The notes under the pieces: generated by a model
The model's database searches: none
What the model was told of the DNA's origin: nothing
What the model saw: the letters and a program-made list of their open reading frames with translations, nothing else
From: Acinetobacter piscicola
Lineage (GTDB): Bacteria > Pseudomonadota > Gammaproteobacteria > Pseudomonadales > Moraxellaceae
Assembly (NCBI RefSeq): GCF_015218165.1
Contig: NZ_CP048659.1
Coordinates: 1,674,001-1,738,000, forward strand
Reading direction: 5' to 3'
Length of the DNA stretch: 64,000 nt
Program-made: the position numbers and the translations under genes
Shown: positions 27,882 to 37,726 of the stretch, one piece after another
Numbering within the stretch: the stretch's first letter is position 1
Layout: every line of letters begins with the position of its first letter

Positions 27882-29606
27882 ATGAAGCCAAATGATGTTG
27901 TTTCAGAACTGCCAAAGAACCCGACAACCAATACTGCACCTGTCGATGCTGCGCAGCAAGAACAACAGGCAGGTTTGGATTTTGTGCGTCAAGTGATTAC
28001 TGACGATTTAGAAGCAGGACGCACAAAAACTGTTGTAACACGTTTTCCACCTGAGCCAAATGGTTATTTACATATTGGTCATGTGAAAGCAATTTGCTTA
28101 AACTTTGGCATTGCAGAGGAGTTCAATGGTGTATGTAATCTACGTTTTGACGATACCAACCCTGATGCTGAAGAACAAGAATATGTCGATGGGATTGCCA
28201 ATGATGTGAAATGGCTCGGTTTTGAATGGAATGGCGAGCCGCGTTATGCATCAAGCTATTTTGATCAACTCTATACATGGGCGATTCAATTGATTAAACA
28301 AGGGGATGCTTATGTTGATTTACAATCTCCTGAAGAAATCCGTTTAAATCGTGGTAATTTTATTGAGCCAGGTAAAAATTCGCCACAACGTGATGCCTCA
28401 ATTGAAGAAAACTTAGCGCGTTTTGAACAAATGCGTAATGGTGAATTGGGTGAAGGGCAAGCGGTTCTTCGTGCAAAAATTGATATGACTTCACCAAACG
28501 TACATATGCGTGATCCAATTATGTATCGTATTTTGCATTCAGAGCATCATCAAACTGGGAATACTTGGAAAATCTATCCAATGTATGACTATGCACATCC
28601 TTTATCAGATGCCATTGAAGGTGTAACACATTCACTTTGTACACTTGAATTTGTTGATCATCGTCCATTTTATGATTGGGTGGTAGAAAAGGTGAAATCA
28701 CCGGCTGTTCCACACCAATATGAATCAAGTCGTTTAAATGTGGATTACACCATTACCTCTAAACGTAAGTTGCGTAAATTGGTTGAAGGCAATTATGTCA
28801 ATGGTTGGGATGACCCACGTATGCCAACCGTTGTAGGGATGCGTCGTCGTGGCTTTACTCCTGAAGGTTTACGTGATTTTTGTAAGCGTGTAGGCGTAAC
28901 GAAAGTTGACGGTAGTATTGTTGATGTTGCAATGCTTGAATTCTGTATTCGTCAATCACTTGAAAATACTGCATCGCGTGGTATGGCAGTATTGAATCCA
29001 TTAAAAGTGACCTTGACCAATTTACCTGAAGATATGGATTTAACACACGCACGTCATCCAAATGTAGATATGGGCGAACGTATTATTCCATTGACGCAAG
29101 AAATCTATATTGATCGTAAAGATTTTGAGGAAGTACCACCGAAAGGCTTCAAGCGTTTAATTCCTGAAGGTGAAGTACGTCTACGTCATGCTTATGTGAT
29201 CAAGTGTGATGAAGTCATTAAAGATGCCAATGGTGAAGTGATTGAGTTGAAATGTTCAATTGACCCTGAAACTTTAGGTAAGAACCCTGAAGGGCGTAAG
29301 GTGAAAGGTGTGGTGCATTGGGTTTCAGCGAGCAAAGGTATTCCTGCGGAAGTACGTGTCTATGACCGTTTATTTAACGAAGCAGCACCAGATGCGGATG
29401 ATGATTTCTTAAAACATTTAAATCCTGAGTCATTAAAAATCGTTCAGGCTGTGGTAGAACCAGCTTTGGCTTTGGCAAATCCTGAAGACCGTTTCCAGTT
29501 TGAACGTGAAGGTTATTTTGTTGCAGATCAATATGATCATACTGTTGAAAAACCTGTGTTTAACCGTATTTTAGATTTAAAAGATAGTTTTAAACCTGCG
29601 AAATAA
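27882..29606 (+). CDS. glnS: Glutamine--tRNA ligase
   Basis: A class I synthetase charging tRNA-Gln directly. HIGH motif [16 protein letters not shown], binding-site [17 protein letters not shown] and KMSKS variant [27 protein letters not shown]. The C-terminal anticodon-binding barrels are complete. I take ATG 27882 ([11 protein letters not shown], 574 aa). The frame extends 22 codons upstream to 27816, which looks non-conserved. Monocistronic, with a terminator. Confidence 0.95.
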   Translation: MKPNDVVSELPKNPTTNTAPVDAAQQEQQAGLDFVRQVITDDLEAGRTKTVVTRFPPEPNGYLHIGHVKAICLNFGIAEEFNGVCNLRFDDTNPDAEEQEYVDGIANDVKWLGFEWNGEPRYASSYFDQLYTWAIQLIKQGDAYVDLQSPEEIRLNRGNFIEPGKNSPQRDASIEENLARFEQMRNGELGEGQAVLRAKIDMTSPNVHMRDPIMYRILHSEHHQTGNTWKIYPMYDYAHPLSDAIEGVTHSLCTLEFVDHRPFYDWVVEKVKSPAVPHQYESSRLNVDYTITSKRKLRKLVEGNYVNGWDDPRMPTVVGMRRRGFTPEGLRDFCKRVGVTKVDGSIVDVAMLEFCIRQSLENTASRGMAVLNPLKVTLTNLPEDMDLTHARHPNVDMGERIIPLTQEIYIDRKDFEEVPPKGFKRLIPEGEVRLRHAYVIKCDEVIKDANGEVIELKCSIDPETLGKNPEGRKVKGVVHWVSASKGIPAEVRVYDRLFNEAAPDADDDFLKHLNPESLKIVQAVVEPALALANPEDRFQFEREGYFVADQYDHTVEKPVFNRILDLKDSFKPAK

Positions 29607-29624
29607 ATGTTAGTGTCAGTACAT

Positions 29625-29652
29625 AAAAAACCTAGCTTCGGCTAGGTTTTTT
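29625..29652 (+). terminator. Terminator of glnS
   Basis: Perfect stem AAAAAACCTAGC / GCTAGGTTTTTT with a TTCG tetraloop. Confidence 0.92.
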
Positions 29653-29685
29653 ATATTTATACCAAACTGCTAAATTGACTTAATA

Positions 29686-29850
29686 TATTTTAGTCGCTTT
29701 TGCTTTAAAAACGATGGTGCTATCGCGTGGCGACATGGATGTCGCCGTTGGGCAAAGGCGACAGGAGTCCCCTTTGCCTAACAAAGGATTTTTGTTACCT
29801 TGCGGAATATATTCCTCATCCTTCAAAAGTGAGGCATCGCCTACGCAAAA
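29686..29850. repeat. Structured intergenic repeat, no gene
   Basis: In a 340-base gap. It holds two adjacent perfect hairpins: GGCGACAT/ATGTCGCC (29729-29746, GG loop) and GGCAAAGG/CCTTTGCC (29751-29778, 12-nt loop), then TCGCCTACGCAAAATA. It is richer in GC than its surroundings. I recall similar hairpin arrays between genes in Acinetobacter, so a dispersed repeat is likely. A 63-aa frame across it is probably spurious. Confidence 0.55.
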
Positions 29851-29993
29851 TAATCAAAATTTTTCAATATAAATGGGGCTGTGCTAAATTTAGAACTTAT
29901 ATTATTTTATTTTTATAGAATGGTATTAGAGCACAAATATGGAAAATTCCATGTGCAAACGATAAACTTAAAATTCGCTTAGATTAAAATATA

Positions 29994-31133
29994 ATGATTA
30001 AAATGATTTCAAACAGGTGCTTAGCTTCATTCATTCTTATGATTTGTACAACTTCAACATTTGCCATAGTTAATAATGAGCTACAGGCGGTTACAGCAGA
30101 AGAAGTGACTGAAATCATGCAGGCTGCAAAATCAGGCAATAAAGATGCTCAATATAATCTTGGTTTGTTTTATCAAAATGGTATAAGAGTTGATCAAGAC
30201 ATAAATCAAGCATTGCAATGGTATACAAAAGCTGCAAATCAGAATGATGCAGGTGCTTATTTGAGTATAGGTATTTTGTATTACAATGATGAGTTTAAAA
30301 TAAAAGACATCCATAAAGCTTTTGTGAATATTCAAAAAGCAGCGGAGTTAGGTGAAACATTAGCGCAAAGCCACTTATGTATGCTTTATGATGAAGGCAA
30401 AGGTGTAGAAAAAAATCCAAATTTAGCATTGTATTGGTGTTTAAAAGCTGCTGTACAGGGTGATGCAACTGCTCAGAAAGAAGCAAGCCGTTTGATTTTG
30501 GCTCAGCAGCAATCGGATGAGTATCCTAAAGCAATTGAGTGGTTAAAATATTATGCTCAGCTCGGAGATGCTTATGCCCAATTCAACTTAGGAACTGCTT
30601 ACGCCAAGGGGTTAGGTGTAGAAGTAGATTTGAACCGCGCCATAGAGCTTTGGCAGTTGGCAGCAAATAAAAATGTGCCAGAAGCTTATTTTAGTTTGGG
30701 GAGTTCATATTTTTATGGGCTTGGGGTACAGCAGGATATTCAGCAAGCTCAGTATTATTATTTAAAAGCTGCTGAATTGGATGTGAGCGAAGGAATGGTT
30801 GGATTTGCGCTGATTGTACAAGAACAAAGTGATCGTCAGCCAAAGGGACTATATTTGGCAGAAGAATGGTTAAAAAAGGCAGTAAAACTGAATAATATTA
30901 AGGCGATGTACAATCTTGCCAGTCTGTATGAAGCTCACCCTAAAGTTTTTGCGTCAAGAAACAATGAAATCATTCCACTTTTAGAAAAAGCCGCAGATTT
31001 AGGATCAATTGAAGCGATGAAGGGATTAGGTTTATTATATGAAAATAAAAAAGAAGATAGTCAACAAAGCGTTAAGGCGCAATATTGGTATCAAAAAGCA
31101 GCAGAAGCCACTGCCTCAGCGTTTAAAGAATGA
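29994..31133 (+). CDS. Secreted Sel1/TPR-like repeat protein
   Basis: A 379-residue protein with a signal peptide (ends near TSTFAIVNN) followed by eight or so Sel1-like repeats, e.g. AKSGNKDAQYNLGLFYQNGIRVDQDINQALQWYTKAA, AAELGETLAQSHLCMLYDEGKGVEKNPNLALYWCLKAA and AQLGDAYAQFNLGTAYAKGLGVEVDLNRAIELWQLAA. Such proteins bind partner proteins, often at the cell envelope. Partner unknown. Monocistronic. Confidence 0.88.
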   Translation: MIKMISNRCLASFILMICTTSTFAIVNNELQAVTAEEVTEIMQAAKSGNKDAQYNLGLFYQNGIRVDQDINQALQWYTKAANQNDAGAYLSIGILYYNDEFKIKDIHKAFVNIQKAAELGETLAQSHLCMLYDEGKGVEKNPNLALYWCLKAAVQGDATAQKEASRLILAQQQSDEYPKAIEWLKYYAQLGDAYAQFNLGTAYAKGLGVEVDLNRAIELWQLAANKNVPEAYFSLGSSYFYGLGVQQDIQQAQYYYLKAAELDVSEGMVGFALIVQEQSDRQPKGLYLAEEWLKKAVKLNNIKAMYNLASLYEAHPKVFASRNNEIIPLLEKAADLGSIEAMKGLGLLYENKKEDSQQSVKAQYWYQKAAEATASAFKE

Positions 31134-31153
31134 AGTGATTGCGATATTTGTTT

Positions 31154-31348
31154 TTAAGTACTCGATGAGTATTTTACTTTAGGTACAAATTTTAGATCAG
31201 GCATTATTGCATAGATTGCATTCGAGTCTACAGTAAAACCTGCTGGACATATATTTTCATCTAAATTAATGATGAAGTGTGCATGTATGTAAATGGATAA
31301 TATTTTAGTTGGAAAACTGCCTATGAATGATGCTGTTGTGTTTTTAGT
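31154..31348 (-). other. Open frame without start codon, possible gene remnant
   Basis: On the minus strand 64 codons stay open from 31348 to a stop at 31154-31156, with a protein-like end (ENICPAGFTVDSNAIYAIMP...). The only ATG is close to its end, and it overlaps the start of the gene at 31293. It may be the tail of a decayed gene or chance. Confidence 0.2.
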
Positions 31349-31655
31349 TTATGCCTTGACCCTGATGGGCTTACTTGGACTATCATGGGCATTTTACAGA
31401 TTACTTCAACAGCTCAAAAATTGGCTGAGATTCCCCACAGAATGGATCAGTGCCTTGAGTTTAGTTTTGAGCTTGATCCTGGGTTATTTTACAATAACGA
31501 CCATATATACGTTGGTTTTTAAGTGCTTCACAGCAATGCATTGCTCATCGAGTCAATCAGGAGAAATGATTGTATTATCTCAATTCGCCGTCATTTTGAT
31601 GATTTATGAGCTGCTATTATTTATTTTGTCTTTATGCCGAAAAAGACTGTACTGA
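31293..31655 (+). CDS. Small membrane protein of unknown function
   Basis: A 120-residue protein with three likely membrane helices: about residues 14-36, 52-76 and 91-115. Basic end RKRLY. No family recognised. It is convergent with the LRAT-like gene, 11 bases away. Confidence 0.55.
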   Translation: MDNILVGKLPMNDAVVFLVYALTLMGLLGLSWAFYRLLQQLKNWLRFPTEWISALSLVLSLILGYFTITTIYTLVFKCFTAMHCSSSQSGEMIVLSQFAVILMIYELLLFILSLCRKRLY

Positions 31656-31666
31656 ATATGTGCAAG

Positions 31667-32203
31667 CTACTTTTTCGGCTGCTGTTCTCGTAAAGACAAA
31701 TAAGTGGCTAAATCCATTTTTGCGCGTTCACGCAGCTTCATTTTGATATATAAAACCAAAGCAAAACAAGTTGTTGCAATTGTAAGAAATAATCCATTCA
31801 TATAAGTCATGATCGAGCTGACATAACCAATGGTGGTTAGGCGATGCATCATTTTTACCACTTGCGGACTGCTTTCTACTCCAGTGATTGCCCAACTACA
31901 TAGATGTTCACAGTTATTCACAATCAAATGGTAGTTATTTTCATGCATACGGCTGCGCATACGGCGCACCACATGACGACCTCTAAATTTGGGTTGCTCG
32001 TATAAACGAATAATAATTTTTTTATTGCGTGCAAATCTCGCAAGTGTTGTAACTTCAATAGGACGCTTTTTAAAAAAATGGGCAAAACCCGAATAATGAA
32101 TAACACGGCCTTTGCCAGCATAAATGCCATGATGGCTATAACCAAAATGTTTGACAATCAGGTGAGCACCAATAGGATATCGGACGAAACGTTTTATCTG
32201 CAT
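31667..32203 (-). CDS. LRAT-domain protein (NlpC/P60-like), membrane-anchored
   Basis: A 178-residue protein. The N-terminal LRAT-like domain has GAHLIVKHFGYSHHGIYAGKGRVIHYSGF (the conserved His of the second strand) and, about 75 residues later, NNCEHLCSWAITG with the catalytic Cys of the NCEHF-type motif. The C-terminus has one or two hydrophobic helices (GLFLTIATTCFALVLYIKMK). The family includes phospholipid acyltransferases and thiol hydrolases. Bacterial roles are mostly unknown. Confidence 0.75.
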   Translation of the reverse strand: MQIKRFVRYPIGAHLIVKHFGYSHHGIYAGKGRVIHYSGFAHFFKKRPIEVTTLARFARNKKIIIRLYEQPKFRGRHVVRRMRSRMHENNYHLIVNNCEHLCSWAITGVESSPQVVKMMHRLTTIGYVSSIMTYMNGLFLTIATTCFALVLYIKMKLRERAKMDLATYLSLREQQPKK

Positions 32204-32392
32204 AGTTCACTGTATTCCAATAAAAGTATACAACCGTATTTTATTGAAAGGTAAATCCCATTATAGCGAAGCCTGCCTAAAAAAGTAGAGTCTATCGCAA
32301 AATTTAAGTAAACATTTATATTTCAACAATTCAAACATAGGGATTTATACTGTCAATCAATATGATTAATCGAACTGAAAATTGGTCTAAAC

Positions 32393-33160
32393 ATGAAAAT
32401 TTTAACTCAGGCTGAACGTGGTATTTTAGCAATTTTTGCGCTATTTTCACTGTCGACTACCCATGTTCAAGCCACAACTGAATATATTAAAATTGAAAAA
32501 AATCATCAGATTATTGCTGATGTTGTACGTATTTCGCAGTTGGAGCAGCTTCAATTATTTTTAAATAATGCAAAACAACAGCCTTATAATAAGATTAAAG
32601 CCGTGGCGAAAGATTTACCGCAATGTCAGTTGTTAAGTTTCGCGATGAATGCAGGGATGTACCATTCAGACTATTCTGCTGTAGGTTTATATATTGAAAA
32701 GTCAAAACAATTTTCTGCACTGAACACTCAAACCCAAGGATTTGGTAATTTTTTAATGCAACCGAATGGCGTTTTAGCTTGGAATAAAAAGCAGGCCAGC
32801 ATTCAAACCACACAAAAATATGCACAATCTCACTTTCAAGCTGAATATGCAACGCAATCGGGGCCTATGTTGGTGATTGAAGGTCAAATTAACCGTCAAT
32901 TTTTACCACAATCAGACTCTTTAAAAATTAGAAATGGTGTGGGTATCAAAAATAATCAGCTTTATTTTGTGATTAGCCGCGAGCGTATTAATTTTTATGA
33001 TTTTGCACAGATTTTTAAACATGATTTAAATATTGATCAGGCATTGTATTTAGATGGTTCAGTATCAAGTGCGTATATTCCCCAAGTCGGACGTAGTGAT
33101 CATCGTTTTAATTTAGGGCCTATCGTTGGGTTTGTAGAGCAGCAGGATTGTCAAAAATGA
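32393..33160 (+). CDS. Phosphodiester glycosidase family protein (NAGPA-like)
   Basis: A 255-residue secreted protein with an N-terminal signal peptide (ends near HVQATTEYIK). The core has MNAGMYHSDYSAVGLYIEK, ATQSGPMLVIEGQIN, GVGIKNNQLYFVISRE and ALYLDGSVSSAYIP, the pattern of the family named after the N-acetylglucosamine-1-phosphodiester uncovering enzyme. The bacterial substrate may be a cell-wall or capsular sugar-phosphate. Unproven. Confidence 0.8.
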   Translation: MKILTQAERGILAIFALFSLSTTHVQATTEYIKIEKNHQIIADVVRISQLEQLQLFLNNAKQQPYNKIKAVAKDLPQCQLLSFAMNAGMYHSDYSAVGLYIEKSKQFSALNTQTQGFGNFLMQPNGVLAWNKKQASIQTTQKYAQSHFQAEYATQSGPMLVIEGQINRQFLPQSDSLKIRNGVGIKNNQLYFVISRERINFYDFAQIFKHDLNIDQALYLDGSVSSAYIPQVGRSDHRFNLGPIVGFVEQQDCQK

Positions 33161-33170
33161 ATAAAAAATA

Positions 33171-33207
33171 GCGAAGTCTCATGAATGAAACTTCGCCGTT
33201 CGTTTTT
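33171..33207. terminator. Bidirectional terminator
   Basis: Long hairpin GCGAAGT-C-TCAT / ATGA-A-ACTTCGC with one mismatch and T runs on both outer sides. It separates the convergent glycosidase and mph operon. Confidence 0.85.
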
Positions 33208-33224
33208 TAACTGATCATCATGAA

Positions 33225-34286
33225 TTAAATATGCTTAAACAATGCTGAACGTGATTGCTCATTGGCACCATCCGCCGCACTTAAAAAACGCTCGGTATGA
33301 ATGTCTTTTTCAAATAAACGGCTTTGCATCAGGGTGGAAATTGCCGCATCAATCATGGGCGGTGGACCACATAAATAGGCTTTATGTCCACTGCATTTAT
33401 TTTCAAAATAATCAGCAACAGCTTCATGCACAAAACCTGTAAAACCTGTCCATTGGTCTTCATCTTTAGGCGCATTTAAAGCAGGGATATAACGGAAATT
33501 TGAATATTCTTTCATTAAATTTTCAAAAATTTCACGGTTATATAGCTCAGCAACATCACGTGCACCTTGGAACAGGTAAATAATGCGTTCATCACCAGAT
33601 TCGAGTAAATCTAGAATCATGGATTGCGGACTCGACAGACCTGAACCACCTGCAATGAAAATTACACCACGATCATCCGATTTACGCACAAAGAATTGAC
33701 CATAAGGACCTGAAAGATCAATTTCATCACCTTCTTGCAGATTGTCATGCACATAAGTGGTTGCTGCACCGCCTGCAACTTTGCGGATATGCAGCTCGAT
33801 GATGCCTTCTTCATTGGGTGAATTGGCAATCGAAAATGCACGTGTGCCTTCAATATCAGGCAATTGAATATTGACGTATTGACCTGCCTGAAATTGCATA
33901 GGACGGTCAATTTCCAAACGGATGCCTTTAATGGTTGGCGAAAGGTCTTTAATTTCGATGACTTTGGCTTGGTAGTCTTCCACCAAATAGCCTAAGAAAT
34001 CGTCATCTTCATCGACATCTGCCTCAATCACCATGTCAGACTCAGGTTTGCAGCAACATGCCAAAACCTTATTTTCCTCACGCTCAATGTCCATCAGTGC
34101 AAAAAGAGAGGCTTCACCAATATCAAAGAAACCATCCGTCACTTGTACTTTACAGGTTCCGCAAGTACCGTGTCCGCAAGCAAAAGGCAGCCAGACACCT
34201 TGACGTAAAGCTGCATCTAAAATGGTTTGATCTTCCTCTACCTCAATGGTCATGCCAATCGGTTCAATGGTCACTTGATAAGTCAT
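33225..34286 (-). CDS. mphP: Phenol hydroxylase reductase component P5
   Basis: A 353-residue NADH:FAD reductase passing electrons to the diiron oxygenase. The N-terminal [2Fe-2S] plant-type ferredoxin domain has CGHGTCGTCKVQV and CC...C. The FAD domain has RAFSIANSP and the NAD domain IFIAGGSGLSSPQSM and YLCGPPPMIDA. Homologous to DmpP. It is the last gene of the operon, 12 bases after mphO. The operon supplies catechol from phenol. Confidence 0.94.
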   Translation of the reverse strand: MTYQVTIEPIGMTIEVEEDQTILDAALRQGVWLPFACGHGTCGTCKVQVTDGFFDIGEASLFALMDIEREENKVLACCCKPESDMVIEADVDEDDDFLGYLVEDYQAKVIEIKDLSPTIKGIRLEIDRPMQFQAGQYVNIQLPDIEGTRAFSIANSPNEEGIIELHIRKVAGGAATTYVHDNLQEGDEIDLSGPYGQFFVRKSDDRGVIFIAGGSGLSSPQSMILDLLESGDERIIYLFQGARDVAELYNREIFENLMKEYSNFRYIPALNAPKDEDQWTGFTGFVHEAVADYFENKCSGHKAYLCGPPPMIDAAISTLMQSRLFEKDIHTERFLSAADGANEQSRSALFKHI

Positions 34287-34298
34287 ACACGTGCTCCT

Positions 34299-34661
34299 TT
34301 AAACATGACTGCCGTTATAGCCATTGAGATTTGGCGTCACGAAGCGTAGAAGTGATTTATGGTCAAAGCCCAATTCTTCTAAAGTTTTAGAAAAATCATT
34401 GGCAATGCGTTGACGGTTTAAGGTGAATTGCACATTTGCCCAATCAATTTGTTCAAACTCAGGATGTTGATGAAAACCGCCTGTAATTTGTTGATCAATC
34501 AAGTCTTTTAAAGTTTGTTTTGGCGACACAAGCAGGGCATGTGCGGCACAAAACAGAGTGTGATGATCCCAACCCACATAAATTAAAATATTATCGCCAT
34601 AATTTTTTTGCTGATCGCGTGCTTCAAATTCGTAGTTGGCTTGAATGGCTTGTACTGGCAT
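34299..34661 (-). CDS. mphO: Phenol hydroxylase component P4
   Basis: A 120-residue subunit of the multicomponent phenol hydroxylase, homologous to DmpO. Contains NYGDNILIYVGWDHHTLFCAA and the FTLNRQRIAND segment. It belongs to the (alpha-beta-gamma)2 hydroxylase as the gamma subunit. It overlaps no gene and lies between mphN and mphP on the same strand. Confidence 0.9.
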   Translation of the reverse strand: MPVQAIQANYEFEARDQQKNYGDNILIYVGWDHHTLFCAAHALLVSPKQTLKDLIDQQITGGFHQHPEFEQIDWANVQFTLNRQRIANDFSKTLEELGFDHKSLLRFVTPNLNGYNGSHV

Positions 34662-34751
34662 GAGAATACTCCTAAATTCCTTGGGGAAAGATCATTCCAA
34701 CACTTGATTTGGCAATGTGAATGGAATGATCTTGTCTAAAAATGGGCTGTG

Positions 34752-36296
34752 TTAAACAGCGCCTTTCCATTTTTTCCAACGTTCTTGGTCAGGCGAGCCT
34801 TCGATATCCAAGTTGTCTGCACCAACATTAAAGTTGTAGTAGTCACGTAATATGCTTTCTAAGTCAGGACCACCACAGTTGCCTTGTAGAATTTGGTTGA
34901 CAGGTAACCATGCCTGAATATATTTCTCAGGTTCACGTTCAAAAATGTCATGACAGCCATCTGAACAGGTGTGATAACGCTCGCCTTTATAGATCGAATC
35001 ACGATAGCTGAACATGGTTGGGTCGCCATCCATTTCGGTAAAGGTCATTGGAACCTGACAGATTTGACACAGTTGTGGTAAGCCATCGCTATAGAAGCGT
35101 TTGCCTTCGGCTTCCATTTTGCGTGCCAATTCCCATTTTGGACGATAGTATTTGTCAAATGTGTCAGGGTATTTTTCAGAAAGCCAATCCATTTCTTCAT
35201 CGGTTGGAATCCAAGTATGGAAACCTGCTGCATGTCCGAAGTTATAGAAAATCCACCACGCTTGATGTGAAACGTGTTCTTTCTCTTTTTCAATGACTTC
35301 TGAGTATTTCGGCATGCGGATACCGTAACGACTCAAGTCCTTGAACAATGCACCGCCTGCTTCTTCAAAATAAGTTTCCCAAGCTTCTTTCCACGACATC
35401 ACTTTGTTTGGCAGCATATAGTCCATCATCATGCCGACAATTGAAAGTAAACGCGTACCACGCCAGAACCATTTATCAATCCATTCCTGTACGATTGGTA
35501 CGTTGTCTTCATGTTGTTCAAGTAAGAATTTGACAATTTCCAAACCAAGCGTCATGTGACGTGCTTCATCTGACTGTGCAGAGAAACCGAAAGTCACGGT
35601 TGCCATATCGCCGTTGTAAGCTGCTCCCGACATGAAAGGAACGAACAATAAGTTAGTCAGGACATATTCAAAGGCAAAGCTGATTGCCAATAAAAATTCA
35701 AATGGCCCTGCTGAACGTGCATCTTCAAAGAATGATTTTGGTACAGATAAATACCAAACACGGTCATGCATATGTGCCCAATCTTGGAAGCCATCAAAGA
35801 ACTTGTTGTAATGGCTCATCGCATGGATTTGGGTTTGTACGTGGCGCAGTTCATCAATCGATTGCATTTGTGAGGCAATACGTGCACCAATGCCGCTAAA
35901 TTGACGACCTACATGTGCATAGCCTTGATAAGCTTGATATTCGAGCGGTGTTACAGCAGTTAAAAATAGTTTAATCGCATTTAAATAACGTTCATTGGAA
36001 ACGTTCAATTGCCCATTATTTTGTGCGAAGGCATCAAAAATGGCATACAGTTTTTTCTCTTTTTCCGCTTGGTATTTCCAGTAAGAATCCATGGTTAAAC
36101 GGAAAGGGTCTTCCCACTTTGACCAATCGGTGATCTTAATGCCTTCAAATTCTTCATAAGGAAAAGCATCTTTACGGTCTGCATAGGAAAAATCCCAGTC
36201 CAGATCACGGGTTAGCATGCGATAGCGGTCTTTGGCATTCAGTTTTTTTGTTGCTGTTTTTGCAGCAGTTTTAGTATTTTTAACATCAGTATTCAT
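34752..36296 (-). CDS. mphN: Phenol 2-monooxygenase oxygenase alpha subunit P3
   Basis: The catalytic subunit of the soluble diiron monooxygenase that turns phenol to catechol, homologous to DmpN. From the chosen start (ATG 36296, 514 aa, AGGA upstream) the diiron ligands are Glu119, Glu149/His152 (DELRHV), Glu210 and Glu244/His247 (DEARHM). The C-terminal part has a CQICQVP...CSDGC cysteine region (a zinc-finger-like YHS segment). An alternative start six codons upstream has no better site. Confidence 0.95.
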   Translation of the reverse strand: MNTDVKNTKTAAKTATKKLNAKDRYRMLTRDLDWDFSYADRKDAFPYEEFEGIKITDWSKWEDPFRLTMDSYWKYQAEKEKKLYAIFDAFAQNNGQLNVSNERYLNAIKLFLTAVTPLEYQAYQGYAHVGRQFSGIGARIASQMQSIDELRHVQTQIHAMSHYNKFFDGFQDWAHMHDRVWYLSVPKSFFEDARSAGPFEFLLAISFAFEYVLTNLLFVPFMSGAAYNGDMATVTFGFSAQSDEARHMTLGLEIVKFLLEQHEDNVPIVQEWIDKWFWRGTRLLSIVGMMMDYMLPNKVMSWKEAWETYFEEAGGALFKDLSRYGIRMPKYSEVIEKEKEHVSHQAWWIFYNFGHAAGFHTWIPTDEEMDWLSEKYPDTFDKYYRPKWELARKMEAEGKRFYSDGLPQLCQICQVPMTFTEMDGDPTMFSYRDSIYKGERYHTCSDGCHDIFEREPEKYIQAWLPVNQILQGNCGGPDLESILRDYYNFNVGADNLDIEGSPDQERWKKWKGAV

Positions 36297-36349
36297 GTTG
36301 ATCATCCTGTTCAATAGCGAAATTCAGTGGCGTATGGCTGCCTAAATTC

Positions 36350-36619
36350 TTAATTCCATTTCAGTGTAAAGGTGTCATCATCTTCATCGACGTTGCCACC
36401 CAATGTGATCATGTTGAGTTGTAATTCCTGAATGTCCCAGTCCTGTCCGAGTTTTTCAGAAACAGTTTCGGCACGAATCACCAATTCACTGACGCTTTCC
36501 ACACGAATCATGGCAGGGAGGTACTGAATTGTTGCCTCAGGGTTATCTTGTTCAATCGCTTCAATGATGTAGCGTGAAGTATCGTTGTCTTGTAGTGCTA
36601 AATAAACTTTTGATGTCAT
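36350..36619 (-). CDS. mphM: Phenol hydroxylase regulatory component P2
   Basis: An 89-residue small activator protein without cofactor, homologous to DmpM and to MMOB-type effector proteins. It binds the hydroxylase and regulates substrate and oxygen access. The sequence MTSKVYLALQDNDTSRYIIEAI is typical. It lies between mphL and mphN with tight spacing. Confidence 0.9.
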   Translation of the reverse strand: MTSKVYLALQDNDTSRYIIEAIEQDNPEATIQYLPAMIRVESVSELVIRAETVSEKLGQDWDIQELQLNMITLGGNVDEDDDTFTLKWN

Positions 36620-36630
36620 GGTGCAATTCC

Positions 36631-37632
36631 TTATGCAAGATTGAAAATGTCAGCTAAACCCGCTTTTTTACTGCGTTCAGCAATTACAGCCAGTCCTTGT
36701 TCGATTTCGGCATCATTAAAGGCTAAAGTTGCCCATGCGCTGAAAGCTTCTTGGACTTGTGGTAACAGTTCAGTAACCCAATTTTGGATCAGAGCTTTGT
36801 TTTCTTCTGATTCAGCAATTGCCAGTTTGAATACAGGGTCTGACCATTTACGTAAATCGCTTAAACAGTCCTGCATAAACTCAGTCAGCATTGCCACATC
36901 ACGCGCGCCATTTTTAACCAAGAGTTGGTCGAATTGTCCGTAAACCAGACTTTGCATTAAGCTATCAATCAATAGGTTTTGCAGCACAAACAGTTTGAAC
37001 CAGTCTTGTTCAGTCAGGCTGAGTTCACACAGTTTACGGAGGGGTTGCCAAGCGGCATCATTCATCCAAGCATTTTTTGCTTGTTGCAAAGACTCACCTG
37101 TATTGCCATCTAGCAATAGACCAATACGGGAAATGTACTGTGCCATACCAAGGCGATCCATGGCTGCAAACATACAGGCTTGGGTAATCACTGTGCCATA
37201 ACCATAGGCACTGCCTGACATCATGTGCAGATTTGCCGTTTGTTCAACGTAGCGGAAAGGCAATAGACAAGTGATGATTTTTTCTTTGATTTCATCACTG
37301 ATATTTTCCACCAAATGACGCTTTTCAAAGAATGCATAATTGCTTTCAGCCACATCCTGTAAACGCGCACGGTGTTGTACATAAGCGCCATAATAAAATT
37401 GGCGTGGGTCTTTAAATACATACCAGTCTTGCATGTGTAGCGCGGTATAGCTTGGGTCATTTAAGGTTTTTGACGGATTCCATAAAGGACGATAATGGAA
37501 GTTGGCTGCACCTTGAATATCAAAGCTGACTTCTTGATAACGTGTCGCAGGCTTATGACCAAAACGGCGTTCGATATACGCATAAGTTTGGCGAATTGGC
37601 GCGACATTGGACGTTTTAATTTCTAAAGTCAT
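36631..37632 (-). CDS. mphL: Phenol hydroxylase oxygenase beta subunit P1
   Basis: A 333-residue helical subunit, homologous to DmpL, related to the alpha subunit but lacking the metal ligands. Contains YAYIERRFGHKPATRYQE and YYGAYVQHRARLQDVAESNYAFFEKRHL. Follows mphK. Together with mphN and mphO it makes the hydroxylase core. Confidence 0.93.
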   Translation of the reverse strand: MTLEIKTSNVAPIRQTYAYIERRFGHKPATRYQEVSFDIQGAANFHYRPLWNPSKTLNDPSYTALHMQDWYVFKDPRQFYYGAYVQHRARLQDVAESNYAFFEKRHLVENISDEIKEKIITCLLPFRYVEQTANLHMMSGSAYGYGTVITQACMFAAMDRLGMAQYISRIGLLLDGNTGESLQQAKNAWMNDAAWQPLRKLCELSLTEQDWFKLFVLQNLLIDSLMQSLVYGQFDQLLVKNGARDVAMLTEFMQDCLSDLRKWSDPVFKLAIAESEENKALIQNWVTELLPQVQEAFSAWATLAFNDAEIEQGLAVIAERSKKAGLADIFNLA

Positions 37633-37726
37633 CGTGATCTCCTTATAGATAAAACTCAGATCTTCTTGATCTGCATCATTACGGCTTAAATTTTTTTGAA
37701 ACTGAATTTTCGAAGTCGAAAATGGC

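Noticed and set aside
29727..29918. A 63-aa frame across the structured repeat after glnS
   Set aside because: It reads through two hairpins and into AT-rich DNA, with no ribosome site. It is more likely a by-product of the repeat.
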